The notes: generated from the sequence alone by a model not told the origin. A DNA stretch of 64,000 nt from UMGS902 sp045580835 (GCA_045580835.1 JAZNOM010000091.1:1-64000), one strand, 5' to 3'; numbered from the stretch's first letter, positions 33,638 through 43,301 are shown. Translations and numbers: made by a program.

Positions 33638-33663
33638 AAAGGGCAAGTTAAAACTTGCCCTTT
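33638..33663 (-). terminator. Terminator of the first propeller-hydrolase gene
   Basis: AAAGGGCAAGTT pairs with AACTTGCCCTTT and is followed by six T on the minus strand. It includes the stop codon at 33648. Confidence 0.8.
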
Positions 33664-35312
33664 ATAATTTCAACAACATCGTCAATATCAACCTTTTCGT
33701 CACCGTTAACATCTGCCGCCACAGCATCCGCAAGTGTACATGCGTCATTGCCAAGATGCTTTGTAATGCAAAGCGCATCTAAAATATCGGTTTTGCCGTC
33801 TGCATTAACATCACCGCTACCGAAAAGAGTCATTGCCATAACCGCATAATAGCCGCCGTTATCGAAAAAAGTGATTTTGCCGTCTTTTACGGTTATATCC
33901 ATCAGAGTTATTTTACCGTCTGCAAGGCGGTATACATATGGTGCAGCACCTTTAAGTGCCGCAGGTGCCGTAATCGTAACCTTGCCGCCCTTTGCATCGG
34001 CATATACCGCAACGAATGCATTTTCACCCACGAGTGCTTTCACGCGATAGAACATTTCTGCTTCATCGGCAGTTCCAAACACCTCGGCATGGCGAATTGC
34101 TATATTTGCACCGCCTCGGTTTTCGTCTTTGTCCTTGGTATATCCCGCAGTGCCTGCAAGATAAAGATTGTTGCCGCTGCAATATGCTACATTCCAAATC
34201 TGATAGCCGTTTTCAACAGTTTCAAAAACGCCCTCAAGCTTTGTAAATCCTTTTGCCGCGCCTGCGCCGCGCACGGGAGCAAGCACAGTATCAGCAGTGA
34301 GCGGAGCGTTTGAAATTATCGCGTTTTGTATTCTCGAATACTCGCCCTTTGCACCAATGGGATTTAGTGAATCCGTTTCGGAATGACAGGTGATAACAAC
34401 TCTGCCGTCGGGCAAAGCCGCTATTGACGGTGCCGCGCACACATGACCGCTTTTAAGCTCTGCCGGTGCGTATACGGGAACAGGGTCAGACCACGTTCTT
34501 CCGTCCTTGGAAAGCGAAAGACCTACGACAAACACACAGTGATACTTATCGTTCACCCATTTTGCAAAATCCTGCGCTTCAACCACCATTGCAAAGCTTC
34601 CGTCAATAAGCTTTGCCGCCATCGGCATACCGTCACGCGATTTGATATGCGAGCGGTAAATCGCTACCTTTGGCTCCTTATCCCATTCGCCTTTTGAGAT
34701 ACTGTAAGTGAGATAGCAAATACGCTGCTGCGCGTGCGTTATGCTTTCTACATTAAGGTCATCGGCATAATAACACGCAATCGTATCATCGTCTATCTGC
34801 ATAAAAAACGGCTCCCAAAATCCATGCGTGCCGCTCTTTGTGGTCTGCTCGACAAGTATCTGCTCGCCGTCAAAGGTCTTGCCGCCGTCACTTGATGTCA
34901 TAAGACGAATGGATGTATAAAACTCACTGCCCTTTGTATAGTCGGACATGCGCGTATGCGAACGGTATCCGAGAAAAACAGTGCCGTCATCAAGTACATA
35001 CGGCTGAAAATTTGCACGTGAAAGGCTGTGAAGCTTACCTGACTTTGTTTTGACAGTTTCCGCAGCATTCTCGGTAAGCGGTTTTGCAATTTTTATCCAT
35101 GTATGCCCATTGTCGACACTGTAAGAAATGCGACCGTTATCTGCCGTCATAAGCAACGTGCCGTCGGCAAGCGTGGCAAATCGCGGATAGCCATTCATAC
35201 CGTAGTTGTGGGTTTCCTCGCCCCATTTAACAGTAGCATCATCGGTTAAAGCGTGTGAATTAATATTAAACATAAGCATAAGCAAGCACACCAATATGCA
35301 GATTTTTCTCAT
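33648..35312 (-). CDS. Secreted sialidase-fold (GH93/GH33-like) hydrolase with dockerin, copy A
   Basis: A 554-residue exported protein. A signal peptide (~1-21) precedes a six-bladed beta-propeller with Asp-box-like motifs (SVDNGHTW, SSDGGKTF, SKDGRTWSDP) and the blocks GFWEPFFMQIDDDTIACYYADD and RDGMPMAAKLIDGSFAMVVEAQDF. These suggest exo-acting enzymes of GH93 (exo-arabinanase) more than classical GH33 sialidases, whose FRIP motif I do not see. The C-terminus is a type I dockerin (DVNADGKTDILDAL and DVNGDEKVDIDDVV). It is a close paralogue of the gene at 35362, immediately upstream in transcription, and fits the arabinan-type GH43 at 23925. Confidence 0.8.
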   Translation of the reverse strand: MRKICILVCLLMLMFNINSHALTDDATVKWGEETHNYGMNGYPRFATLADGTLLMTADNGRISYSVDNGHTWIKIAKPLTENAAETVKTKSGKLHSLSRANFQPYVLDDGTVFLGYRSHTRMSDYTKGSEFYTSIRLMTSSDGGKTFDGEQILVEQTTKSGTHGFWEPFFMQIDDDTIACYYADDLNVESITHAQQRICYLTYSISKGEWDKEPKVAIYRSHIKSRDGMPMAAKLIDGSFAMVVEAQDFAKWVNDKYHCVFVVGLSLSKDGRTWSDPVPVYAPAELKSGHVCAAPSIAALPDGRVVITCHSETDSLNPIGAKGEYSRIQNAIISNAPLTADTVLAPVRGAGAAKGFTKLEGVFETVENGYQIWNVAYCSGNNLYLAGTAGYTKDKDENRGGANIAIRHAEVFGTADEAEMFYRVKALVGENAFVAVYADAKGGKVTITAPAALKGAAPYVYRLADGKITLMDITVKDGKITFFDNGGYYAVMAMTLFGSGDVNADGKTDILDALCITKHLGNDACTLADAVAADVNGDEKVDIDDVVEIIKGKF

Positions 35313-35332
35313 ATTTCCCTCTCAATGTTTTA

Positions 35333-35360
35333 AAAAAGCAAGCCTTGCGGCTTGCTTTTT
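35333..35360 (-). terminator. Terminator of the second propeller-hydrolase gene
   Basis: AAAAAGCAAGCC pairs with GGCTTGCTTTTT across TTGC, 2 bases after the stop codon on the minus strand. Transcription of the downstream paralogue therefore needs its own start or read-through. Confidence 0.85.
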
Positions 35361-35361
35361 A

Positions 35362-37131
35362 TTAGTCAAGAATTACTTTGATGACTTCCATTGCATCATG
35401 AACATCAATGCTGAGAGAGCCGTTCATATCGCATGCCGCAACATCGGTGCCGTCCACTGACGAAACCGCTTGTCTGACAATGCGGATAACATCCTTAAGA
35501 GAAACTTCGCCGTCATCGTTTGCATCACCGTAAGTAACAAGAGCCGTATCGGAAACCGCGTAATAGCCGCCATCGTCAGTAAATGTGATGTAGCCGTCTG
35601 CTACGGTAACATCCATTTCGGTAAGGTATACGCCATTGTCCATACGGTATACATGAACGCTATTCGCGGTAGCACCGGCAGGAACACCAAGAGTTACAGT
35701 ACCGTTTTCAGCAGTGCCGTAAACGGTAGCAAGAACATTATCACCTGCGCGAGCGGTTACATCGTCATGGCTTGATGCTTCATTTGCATTTGCAAAAGCA
35801 GTGAGGTGGCGAATACGGATATGTTGATTTGTACGAGTAGCGGTTTCTGTATTTGTGCCGGCGGTACCGAAAAGGTAGACATCGTTACCGCAATTGAATG
35901 CAGCATTCCAAACGGAATACTCATTATCGGCAAAGTCAAACACATTTTCAAGTCTTGTAAAGCCTTCAGCAGCGCCGTCCTCCTTAGGATTTTCGGGATC
36001 GATTGCTTTAAGAATGGTATTCCCGGTGATCGGCGCGTTGGAAATAGCAATACCCATTGCACGCTCGTATGTATCATCAATTTTGTCGGTAATTTCTTTA
36101 CTATATGTATTATTATAACTATCATCAGTTTGGCAGGTAATGATCACTCTGCCATCGGGAAGTGTTGCAATAGATGGTGCTGCACAAAGTTTTCCTGCTG
36201 CAAGGTCAAAAGGACCGAATACGGGAACGGGGTCAGACCATGTTCTGCCATCTTCGGAGAGTGAAAGACCGACTACAAAAGTAGAATCGGTTCCGTTACC
36301 CAACCAGCTTGAAAAATCCTGCGCCTCGACTACCATTGCAAACGTACCGTCGGAAAGCGTGGTTGCCATAGGCATACCGTCACGGGTACTCATACCATTA
36401 GAGCCGCCGCGGTAAATCGCAGTGCGAACAGTTTTATCCCATGTTTTAGTAGGAATATCATAAGTTACATACGCAATTCTCTGCTGCGCATGCTTATTAT
36501 TGTTGGTTCCGGTTTTGTGAATATTCAAATCATCCGCATAGTAGCAAGCGATAGTGTTTTCATCAATCTGAAGGAAGAACGGTTCCCAGAAGCCGTGACC
36601 TGTAGCGCCGTTATTATCGGGAATAAGGTTTACATCCTCTACAAGAATCTCCTCACTGTCCTTGTTGTATGTAAGACCGCCATCAGTAGAAGTTATTACA
36701 CGAATGGAGGTATAAAAAGGATCACCCTTGGTGTATCCCGAAGCACTGGTATTGGTGTGGAAACGGTAGCCGAGGAAAACAGTTCCGTCTTCTAAAACAA
36801 AGGGCTGGAAGTTAGCTCTTGTAATAGTTGAGAATGTGTATTCGGTACCATCTTTGGTATATGTAGCAGAAGTAGAAATATTCTTAACAATTCTGTCGGT
36901 AAGTTTTGTCCAAGTGTGTCCTTTGTCCGTGCTTGTAAAGCCTACACCTCCGTCGGTGGTGAGAAGCAATGTGCCGTCAGCACGCTGCGCCATACGGGGG
37001 TAGCCGCTTGATTTTGTCATCTTAACTTCGGCATCCCAACGCATAACATCAGTATCCTCTACTGCAAAAGCCGAAAAGCCGAGACATGACAAAAGCATAA
37101 TCAAGCTTAAAACAAATGAAAGTTTACGCAT
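35362..37131 (-). CDS. Secreted sialidase-fold (GH93/GH33-like) hydrolase with dockerin, copy B
   Basis: A 589-residue paralogue of the protein encoded at 33648, sharing GFWEPFFLQIDENTIACYYADD, RDGMPMATTLSDGTFAMVVEAQDF and LSEDGRTWSDPVPVF. It has a signal peptide (~1-23), a six-bladed propeller, a short beta-sandwich and a C-terminal dockerin. The first dockerin calcium loop (DANDDGEVSLKDV) is intact; the second (DMNGSLSIDVHDAM) is less canonical. AAAGGAG precedes the ATG, and it has a good promoter at 37173-37201 and its own terminator. A tandem duplication is the simplest origin of the pair. Confidence 0.8.
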   Translation of the reverse strand: MRKLSFVLSLIMLLSCLGFSAFAVEDTDVMRWDAEVKMTKSSGYPRMAQRADGTLLLTTDGGVGFTSTDKGHTWTKLTDRIVKNISTSATYTKDGTEYTFSTITRANFQPFVLEDGTVFLGYRFHTNTSASGYTKGDPFYTSIRVITSTDGGLTYNKDSEEILVEDVNLIPDNNGATGHGFWEPFFLQIDENTIACYYADDLNIHKTGTNNNKHAQQRIAYVTYDIPTKTWDKTVRTAIYRGGSNGMSTRDGMPMATTLSDGTFAMVVEAQDFSSWLGNGTDSTFVVGLSLSEDGRTWSDPVPVFGPFDLAAGKLCAAPSIATLPDGRVIITCQTDDSYNNTYSKEITDKIDDTYERAMGIAISNAPITGNTILKAIDPENPKEDGAAEGFTRLENVFDFADNEYSVWNAAFNCGNDVYLFGTAGTNTETATRTNQHIRIRHLTAFANANEASSHDDVTARAGDNVLATVYGTAENGTVTLGVPAGATANSVHVYRMDNGVYLTEMDVTVADGYITFTDDGGYYAVSDTALVTYGDANDDGEVSLKDVIRIVRQAVSSVDGTDVAACDMNGSLSIDVHDAMEVIKVILD

Positions 37132-37172
37132 AAAATTATCTCCTTTACAAGATTACAAAATTATACATACTG

Positions 37173-37201
37173 ATTATAACACTCAAAAAGTCAAGTGGCA
37201 A
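37173..37201 (-). promoter_or_regulatory. Promoter of propeller-hydrolase copy B
   Basis: On the minus strand TTGCCA, 17 bases, TATAAT, ending about 42 bases before the start codon. Confidence 0.65.
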
Positions 37202-37279
37202 GCCATTTAGCAAAACATCTAAATTTTTTACACAAAAGCAAGTAAATATGTCAATTTATAACATATTTGCTTGAAAAGT

Positions 37280-38680
37280 TTATTTCTTATTAGCTTTACG
37301 CTTTTTCTCGTAATTCTTGAGAATATCTCTCGCTTCGCCAAAGAGCGGGAAGAGCGCCATAGCATTGAAGATAGTCATAAGCGCGATGCCGATATCGCCG
37401 ATTGTCCAAACAAGTTTATAAGACGCGAGACCGCCGATAAAGAGCATTGCAAGTGCAAAAATCTTAAATATAGTCTGCGGAAGCATCTTGTCGCCGAAAA
37501 GATAAGACACATTTGAACGAGCATAAAAAAGCACTCCGATAAACGTAGAGAATGCGAAAAGCCAAAGCGTGATTGCAATGAATATACCGCCGAATGTTCC
37601 GAGGTGATACACCATAGCATTATAAAGCAGAGTCATACCGCTGAGTCCTGCAGTGATGCTTTCGGGAACGAGCAGTACGACAAAAGCGGTGCAGCTGCAA
37701 ATAATAATGGTATCAATGTACACACCGAGCGACTGGGTGAGACCGATTTTTGCAGGGTCATCGGTTTCGGCAGTGGCAGCCGCGCAGGGAGCCGAGCCGG
37801 AGCCAGCTTCGTTTGAGAAAAGTCCGCGCTGAACACCCATCATAATAGCGGTTCCGAGTGTACCGCCGGCAAACTCTCGAAGTCCGAACGCCTCGGCAAA
37901 AATTCTGCCGAACACACCGGGGACAAGCGCAAAATTCTTAACGAGAATTATAATTGTAATAACGAAATAGCAAGCCGCCATAATAGGTACTACGATGTCA
38001 AGCACCTTAACGGTTGCTTTTTTGCGAAGCACGATAACGGCAGAAACTGCAACGAGAACAACGATTGTATAAATAGGCTTGATACTGAAAGCATTATAGA
38101 ATACCTCGGTTACGGAATTGCCTACAACCTGGCTGATGCCGCTCCAGCAAATAAGTCCAGAAATTGCAAACAAAACCGCAATTATCGAATACTTAAGCTT
38201 ACGCTGTGCAATTCTTTCCGCAAGTGCGTGAATGTAATATGCAGGTCCACCCTTATAACCGCCGTAAAGAGGGTCTTCTCTCTTATATTTCTGTGCCAGA
38301 ACAGACTCAACAAACGAAGATGAAGAACCGACAAGTGCGGTAACCCACATCCAGAACACTGCGCCTGCTCCGCCTACGGTAATTGCGGCAACAACGCCTG
38401 CAAGATTACCCATGCCTACGCGCGTAGCGGTGGACACAACAAGTGCCTGCCAGCCGGAAAGCGCCTGCTTATCATTTTTCTTTTCGTTGCTTGTGACAGT
38501 CTTTATCATATCGGGGAAAAGACGCACGGGGAAGAACTTAAGTCCCACAGTGAAATAAATTCCCATAAATATGAGGAGGATTACAAGTACCGAAAGCTCA
38601 ATTGTAACATTTCCAAGCGGTATCTTCAATGCAGGTCCGCTGAAGATGTTGTTAACAAAATTAACGATTTTTTCAAACAT
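37280..38680 (-). CDS. Sodium:alanine/glycine symporter (AGCS family)
   Basis: A sodium-coupled amino-acid importer with about ten membrane helices. Family blocks are clear: ATRVGMGNLAGVVAAITVGGAGAVFWMW, ALVGSSSSFVESVLAQKYK, GGPAYYIHA, and GLFSNEAGSGSAPCAAA. I use the ATG at 38680 (MFEKIVNFVN), 466 residues. An ATG three codons earlier lies too close to AAGGAT, and the ORF's farthest start (38746) lies inside the promoter at 38727-38754. The gene is monocistronic. Exact substrate (alanine, glycine, glutamine) cannot be told. Confidence 0.9.
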   Translation of the reverse strand: MFEKIVNFVNNIFSGPALKIPLGNVTIELSVLVILLIFMGIYFTVGLKFFPVRLFPDMIKTVTSNEKKNDKQALSGWQALVVSTATRVGMGNLAGVVAAITVGGAGAVFWMWVTALVGSSSSFVESVLAQKYKREDPLYGGYKGGPAYYIHALAERIAQRKLKYSIIAVLFAISGLICWSGISQVVGNSVTEVFYNAFSIKPIYTIVVLVAVSAVIVLRKKATVKVLDIVVPIMAACYFVITIIILVKNFALVPGVFGRIFAEAFGLREFAGGTLGTAIMMGVQRGLFSNEAGSGSAPCAAATAETDDPAKIGLTQSLGVYIDTIIICSCTAFVVLLVPESITAGLSGMTLLYNAMVYHLGTFGGIFIAITLWLFAFSTFIGVLFYARSNVSYLFGDKMLPQTIFKIFALAMLFIGGLASYKLVWTIGDIGIALMTIFNAMALFPLFGEARDILKNYEKKRKANKK

Positions 38681-38726
38681 ATCATCCATATCCTTTTTAT
38701 GTATTTTGGGCGGTATGCCACTGACC

Positions 38727-38754
38727 ATTGTACCATAGATTTCCAAAAAAGCAA
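38727..38754 (-). promoter_or_regulatory. Promoter of the AGCS symporter gene
   Basis: On the minus strand TTGCTT, 16 bases, TACAAT. The rest of the 325-base gap 38681-39005 holds no gene; it is AT-rich and includes TATAAT-like boxes at about 38958-38980 that may drive the glycogen operon, without a clear -35. Confidence 0.55.
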
Positions 38755-39005
38755 CCTTTTTGAATTTTTTTGTGCAACATTGTCATTTTTACAAGTTTTA
38801 GTAAAAAAACTCCGCGATATCCCCATATCAAAGGACATTCTTTAAGAAAAATTCCGTATAAAGCATGCAAATTCGCCTTTTTTAGCATGTTTTATACATA
38901 AAAACAAACGGATGGTGAAATATTTTCAATTTTTTACAGCATTTTATATCTTTTTATGATATAATATATATGTTATAATATAATGTAAACTAATAGGAGT
39001 TCAAC

Positions 39006-39461
39006 ATGGCACAGGATTATAAGATTATCAACATCTACATTGATAAAAACAAAGCCCTGTACGGTGCGCCGTTCGGTCCGTCTGAAAAATACGGCAAGCG
39101 CCCCATTGACCGCTTGTTTTTATTGATGCCCGGTTACTCGGATGAAATGCTTTGCGACTTTGTCAACCGTCTGTTTGACAAGTGCGACAGCGAGGATGCG
39201 CGTGACGATATGCCGCCAAGCATTCAAACCTATCTTAAAGCTCGCTCATACAGTGAGGCTATCAAAAATCTCGGTTTGCTTGTAGGCTTTTACGCAGAGG
39301 GAGAAGGCTTTGCCTTTACCCCAACCGAAAACGTTGCAAAAAAAGGATTTGTAATGCTTGACAACAAAGTTTTTGAGCTTCGCCCCAACTGCACAAGAAA
39401 AGAAATGGCAAATGCTTTAAACAAGGCTCTCAAGAGTGTTCATGTCGGTCAGGTTGAGTAA
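39006..39461 (+). CDS. Unrecognised small protein at the head of the glycogen operon
   Basis: I do not recognise this 151-residue protein. It is soluble, with mixed charge and no membrane segment. Visible features are a predicted alpha/beta start (KIINIYIDKNKALYGAPFGP), a central acidic helix (DKCDSEDARDDMP), and KEMANALNKALKSVHV at the C-terminus. TAGGAG precedes the ATG. glgC begins 57 bases downstream on the same strand with no terminator between, so co-transcription and a link to glycogen or storage control are likely but unproven. Confidence 0.6.
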   Translation: MAQDYKIINIYIDKNKALYGAPFGPSEKYGKRPIDRLFLLMPGYSDEMLCDFVNRLFDKCDSEDARDDMPPSIQTYLKARSYSEAIKNLGLLVGFYAEGEGFAFTPTENVAKKGFVMLDNKVFELRPNCTRKEMANALNKALKSVHVGQVE

Positions 39462-39518
39462 ATCAGAGCACCATTATTCAAAATAATATTTATATATAAA
39501 ATCGTGGAGGTAAGGATT

Positions 39519-40706
39519 ATGAATCAGAAGAGAAAAGAATGTGTCGCCATGCTGCTTGCAGGCGGCCAAGGCTCTCGCTTGTACGCACTAACCAAGTCCA
39601 CCGCAAAGCCCGCGGTAACCTTTGGCGGTAAGTACCGCATTATAGACTTCCCCCTCTCAAACTGCATCAATTCGGGTATTGACACCGTAGGCGTTCTTAC
39701 CCAGTATCAGCCGCTCGTGCTCAATGATTACGTAGGTAACGGTCTTCCCTGGGATCTCGACCGTACATACGGCGGCGTAAAGATTCTCCCCCCGTATCAG
39801 GGACAGAAAAAGGCTGACTGGTATAAAGGTACTGCAAACGCAATTTACCAGAATCTTGCGTTTATCAATCAGTATGACCCCGAATACGTTATCATCCTTT
39901 CAGGCGACCACATTTACCGTATGGATTATGACGCAATGCTTCGCTATCACAAGAAAAAGGACGCTGCCTGCACTATCGCAGTGCTTGAAGTTCCGATTGA
40001 AGAAGCAAGCCGCTTCGGTATTCTGACAACTCATGAAGACGGTCAGATTTACAAGTTTACCGAAAAGCCCAAGGAACCCGATTCAACCAAGGCTTCTATG
40101 GGTATCTATATCTTTAACAAGAAGGCACTTGAACAGTACCTCATCGCAGACGAGGCAGATGAAAACTCTTCCAACGACTTTGGCAAGAACATCATCCCCA
40201 ACATGCTGAATGCAGGTGAAAGAATGTTTGCGTTCCCGTTTGAGGGCTATTGGAAAGACGTTGGAACTATCGACTCGCTTTGGCAGGCAAACATGGACCT
40301 CCTCGGTGAGAATCCTGAGTTCTCCATGAATGAAGAGTCCAAGGGCAGAATTTTCTCCCGTACCACAGTTTCTCCTCCGCAGTATGTAGGCAAGGGCGCG
40401 ATGATTCTCAACTCTATCATCACCGACGGCTGTAAGATTCACGGCACTGTTATTAACTCCGTGCTTTCAAGCGGTGTTACCGTTGAAGCCGGCGCAGTTG
40501 TAAAAGACAGCGTTATCATGGCAAACACCTATATCGGCAAGGATGCAACCGTTGATTACTCCATCCTCGATGAAAACATTACTGTTGAAACAGGCGCAAA
40601 AGTAGGCGAGCCTAAAGAAAGTGCTAAAGGCATTGCCGTTATCGGAAACGGTCTTAAGGTTGCGGCAGGTACAACCGTTGAAGCCGGCGCGATGATTCAG
40701 GAATAA
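39519..40706 (+). CDS. glgC: Glucose-1-phosphate adenylyltransferase, catalytic subunit
   Basis: Makes ADP-glucose from glucose-1-phosphate and ATP, the committed step of glycogen synthesis. The 395-residue protein has the nucleotide-binding GGQGSRLYALTKSTAKPAV, YRIIDFPLSNC, the SGDHIYRMDYD catalytic Asp region, FTEKPKEPDS, and a C-terminal left-handed beta-helix (GCKIHGTVINSVLSSGVTV). The GTG at 39504 in the same frame is part of the GTGGAGGT ribosome site, so the ATG at 39519 is taken. It pairs with the non-catalytic GlgD downstream. Confidence 0.95.
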   Translation: MNQKRKECVAMLLAGGQGSRLYALTKSTAKPAVTFGGKYRIIDFPLSNCINSGIDTVGVLTQYQPLVLNDYVGNGLPWDLDRTYGGVKILPPYQGQKKADWYKGTANAIYQNLAFINQYDPEYVIILSGDHIYRMDYDAMLRYHKKKDAACTIAVLEVPIEEASRFGILTTHEDGQIYKFTEKPKEPDSTKASMGIYIFNKKALEQYLIADEADENSSNDFGKNIIPNMLNAGERMFAFPFEGYWKDVGTIDSLWQANMDLLGENPEFSMNEESKGRIFSRTTVSPPQYVGKGAMILNSIITDGCKIHGTVINSVLSSGVTVEAGAVVKDSVIMANTYIGKDATVDYSILDENITVETGAKVGEPKESAKGIAVIGNGLKVAAGTTVEAGAMIQE

Positions 40707-40719
40707 GGAGGATTTGACG

Positions 40720-41853
40720 ATGAATGCAATTGGATTGATTTTTTCTAACATACATGACTATGTAGTACCCGAACTCACACGTCACCGTGCTATCGCTTCT
40801 ATCCCCTTTGGCGGCAGATACCGCATGATCGACTTTGAGCTTTCAAACATGGTTAACTCCGATATCACAAAGGTCGGCGTTATCACAAACTACAATTACC
40901 AGTCGCTGATGGACCACATCGGCACCGGTAAGGACTGGGACCTTGCTCGCCGCAGTGGCGGTATTAAGCTTCTCCCTCCCTTTATTTCTTCTTATGACTC
41001 TGCAAAGGGCGAGGCACTTCACACTGCCCGTCTTGAACTTCTCAAGGGCGCTCTCAATTTTATCGAACGCTCTAAAGAAGAGTATGTCGTTATGACCGAC
41101 TGTGACCGCGTTTGCACAATCGACTATCAGAAGATAATGGACCGTCACATTGAGTCACGTGCAGACATCACCATAGTTACTCACCGCAAAAAGGTAACCG
41201 ACGAGGGTATCGGCAAGGAAATCCTTATTGACGCAGACATGCTTGGCAGAATTGAAGATATTTCTGAGCACACCGCTGCTGACGACGGATATCACAACGT
41301 TTCAATGAACATCTTTGTTATGAAGCGTTTGTACCTCCTCAACATCATCCGCGACGCTATGGCTCACGGATATAAGAGCTTCTACCACGATATCATCAGC
41401 AAGAACACCATGCACTCCGAGTATTACATCTACAATTTCGAGGGCTATTCCGCTACTGTAAACTCACTTGCTTCGTTCTTCGCTTCAAACATGGACCTCC
41501 TCAAGAGCGAGGTTCGCGCAGAGCTTTTTGAAACTCAATATCACCCCGTTTATACAAAGGTACGCAGCTCTGCTCCTACCAAATACCGTGCGGGCGCAAT
41601 GGTTTCAAACTCGCTTATCGCTGACGGCTGTATCATCGAGGGCACTGTTGAAAACTCCATTATTTTCCGTGGAGTTACGGTTGCTCGCGGCACGGTTATC
41701 AAAAATTCTATCATTATGCAGGACTCCATCATCGGCAAGGACGTTGCACTCAACTGCGTAATTGCGGACAAGAACACCGTTATCCGTGACGGCAGAAAGC
41801 TCTCCGGACACGAAACACTCCCCTTCTTTATTGACAAAGGAGTTATAATATGA
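40720..41853 (+). CDS. glgD: Glucose-1-phosphate adenylyltransferase, GlgD subunit
   Basis: Regulatory or partner subunit of the Firmicutes GlgC/GlgD enzyme. The 377-residue protein shares the GlgC fold but lacks the GGxGxRL nucleotide loop: after the start (MNAIGLIFSN) comes NIHDYVVPELTRHRAIASIPFGGRYRMIDFELSN. The MTDCDRV segment replaces GDHIYRMD. The C-terminal beta-helix is present (GCIIEGTVENSIIFRGVTV). AAGGAGG supports the ATG at 40720. The stop overlaps the glgA start (ATGA). Confidence 0.93.
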   Translation: MNAIGLIFSNIHDYVVPELTRHRAIASIPFGGRYRMIDFELSNMVNSDITKVGVITNYNYQSLMDHIGTGKDWDLARRSGGIKLLPPFISSYDSAKGEALHTARLELLKGALNFIERSKEEYVVMTDCDRVCTIDYQKIMDRHIESRADITIVTHRKKVTDEGIGKEILIDADMLGRIEDISEHTAADDGYHNVSMNIFVMKRLYLLNIIRDAMAHGYKSFYHDIISKNTMHSEYYIYNFEGYSATVNSLASFFASNMDLLKSEVRAELFETQYHPVYTKVRSSAPTKYRAGAMVSNSLIADGCIIEGTVENSIIFRGVTVARGTVIKNSIIMQDSIIGKDVALNCVIADKNTVIRDGRKLSGHETLPFFIDKGVII

Positions 41854-43292
41854 GAAAGATACTTTTTGTAGGTGCTGAAGCACTTCCCTTTGCTGCTACC
41901 GGCGGCCTTGGCGATGTAATGGGTTCACTCCCCGCAGAAATTCAAAAGGCAGGCGGCGAAAACGTTGACGTTCGCGTAATCATGCCCCTTTACAAAGCAG
42001 TGTCCAACGAGTGGCGTGCACAGATGGAAACAGTATATGAAAGTTCCGTTTACCTAGGTTGGCGACAGCTTTACGTTGGTATCCGCAAGCTTGCGTACAA
42101 GGGTGTTACCTACTACTTTGTTGACAACGAGCAGTATTTCGGCAGAGAGGGCAAACTCTACGGTCACTACGATGACGCAGAGAGATATGCATACTTCTGC
42201 GAAGCGGTACTTAGCTGCCTTCCCTACATCGACTTTGTTCCCGATGTGCTTCACGCACACGACTGGCAGGCGGCACTTGCCGTAGTTTACCTCAAAGTAA
42301 AATATCAGCACGATTGGCGTTATGATAGAGTAAGAAGCGTATTTACAATCCATAATATAGAGTACCAGGGCAAATACGACCCGTATATTCTCGGCAGCAC
42401 CTTTGGTCTTGGCAACGAGCACCTAGGTCTTATGTGCTACGACGGCTGCATCAACCTTATGAAAGCAGCTATCGAAGTATCCGACCTTGTTTCAACCGTC
42501 AGCCCGAAGTACGCAACCGAAATTATGGATCCGACCTACGCTCACGGACTTCATTATCAGCTTATCAAGGAGCATCTCAAAGTGCGCGGCATCTTAAACG
42601 GTATTGACTACGATTTGTACAATCCCGAAACCGATACCGTTATTGCTTCTCCGTTCACTTCGAGAGCGCTTTCGAAGAAAGCTGCAAACAAAAAGGAACT
42701 CCAGAAAGAACTCGGACTCCCCGTGCGCGATGACGTTCCGATGCTTGCGCTTATTTCCCGTCTTGTTTCCCATAAGGGACTTGACCTTTTCACCCCTATT
42801 GCCGACAAACTGCTTGAAGATGACATTCAGATAGTAGTGCTTGGAATGGGCGATGAATCGTATGAGAGCTTTATGCGTGACCTTGAAGCGCGTCATCCCG
42901 ATAAAATGCGTGCGCTTATCCTCTACAACCGTGATACCTCAAAGAAGATTTACGCAGCGTGCGACATCTTCCTTATGCCTTCCAAGAGCGAGCCCTGCGG
43001 TCTTTCGCAGATGATAGCTTCAAGATACGGTGCTATACCGGTAGTTCGTGAGACCGGCGGTCTTTACGACTCTATCAAGCCCTACTACGAAGCTGACGGC
43101 GAAATATACGGCAACGGCTTTACCTTTGCAAATTACTACCACGGCGAGCTTTACGAGCGTACCAATGCCGCTATAGAGCTTTGGCGCGACAAGGCTGCCC
43201 GCAAAAAGCTTGTAACCAAGATTATGAAAACCGACTTTTCTTGGGGCGCATCAGCAAAGAAATACATTGAAATGTATAATGAGCTTTTCTAA
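41850..43292 (+). CDS. glgA: Glycogen synthase (ADP-glucose type, GT5)
   Basis: Extends alpha-1,4-glucan chains from ADP-glucose. The 480-residue GT5 protein has the synthase signature near the N-terminus (GAEALPFAATGGLGDVMGSLP, with the K-x-G-G-like loop as ATGGLGD), DVLHAHDWQAALA, VFTIHNIEYQG, and the C-terminal donor site PSKSEPCGLSQMIASRYGAIPVVRETGGL. Its start overlaps glgD by 4 bases. A 12-bp hairpin follows its stop. Confidence 0.95.
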   Translation: MRKILFVGAEALPFAATGGLGDVMGSLPAEIQKAGGENVDVRVIMPLYKAVSNEWRAQMETVYESSVYLGWRQLYVGIRKLAYKGVTYYFVDNEQYFGREGKLYGHYDDAERYAYFCEAVLSCLPYIDFVPDVLHAHDWQAALAVVYLKVKYQHDWRYDRVRSVFTIHNIEYQGKYDPYILGSTFGLGNEHLGLMCYDGCINLMKAAIEVSDLVSTVSPKYATEIMDPTYAHGLHYQLIKEHLKVRGILNGIDYDLYNPETDTVIASPFTSRALSKKAANKKELQKELGLPVRDDVPMLALISRLVSHKGLDLFTPIADKLLEDDIQIVVLGMGDESYESFMRDLEARHPDKMRALILYNRDTSKKIYAACDIFLMPSKSEPCGLSQMIASRYGAIPVVRETGGLYDSIKPYYEADGEIYGNGFTFANYYHGELYERTNAAIELWRDKAARKKLVTKIMKTDFSWGASAKKYIEMYNELF

Positions 43293-43301
43293 AATACTAT
43301 C

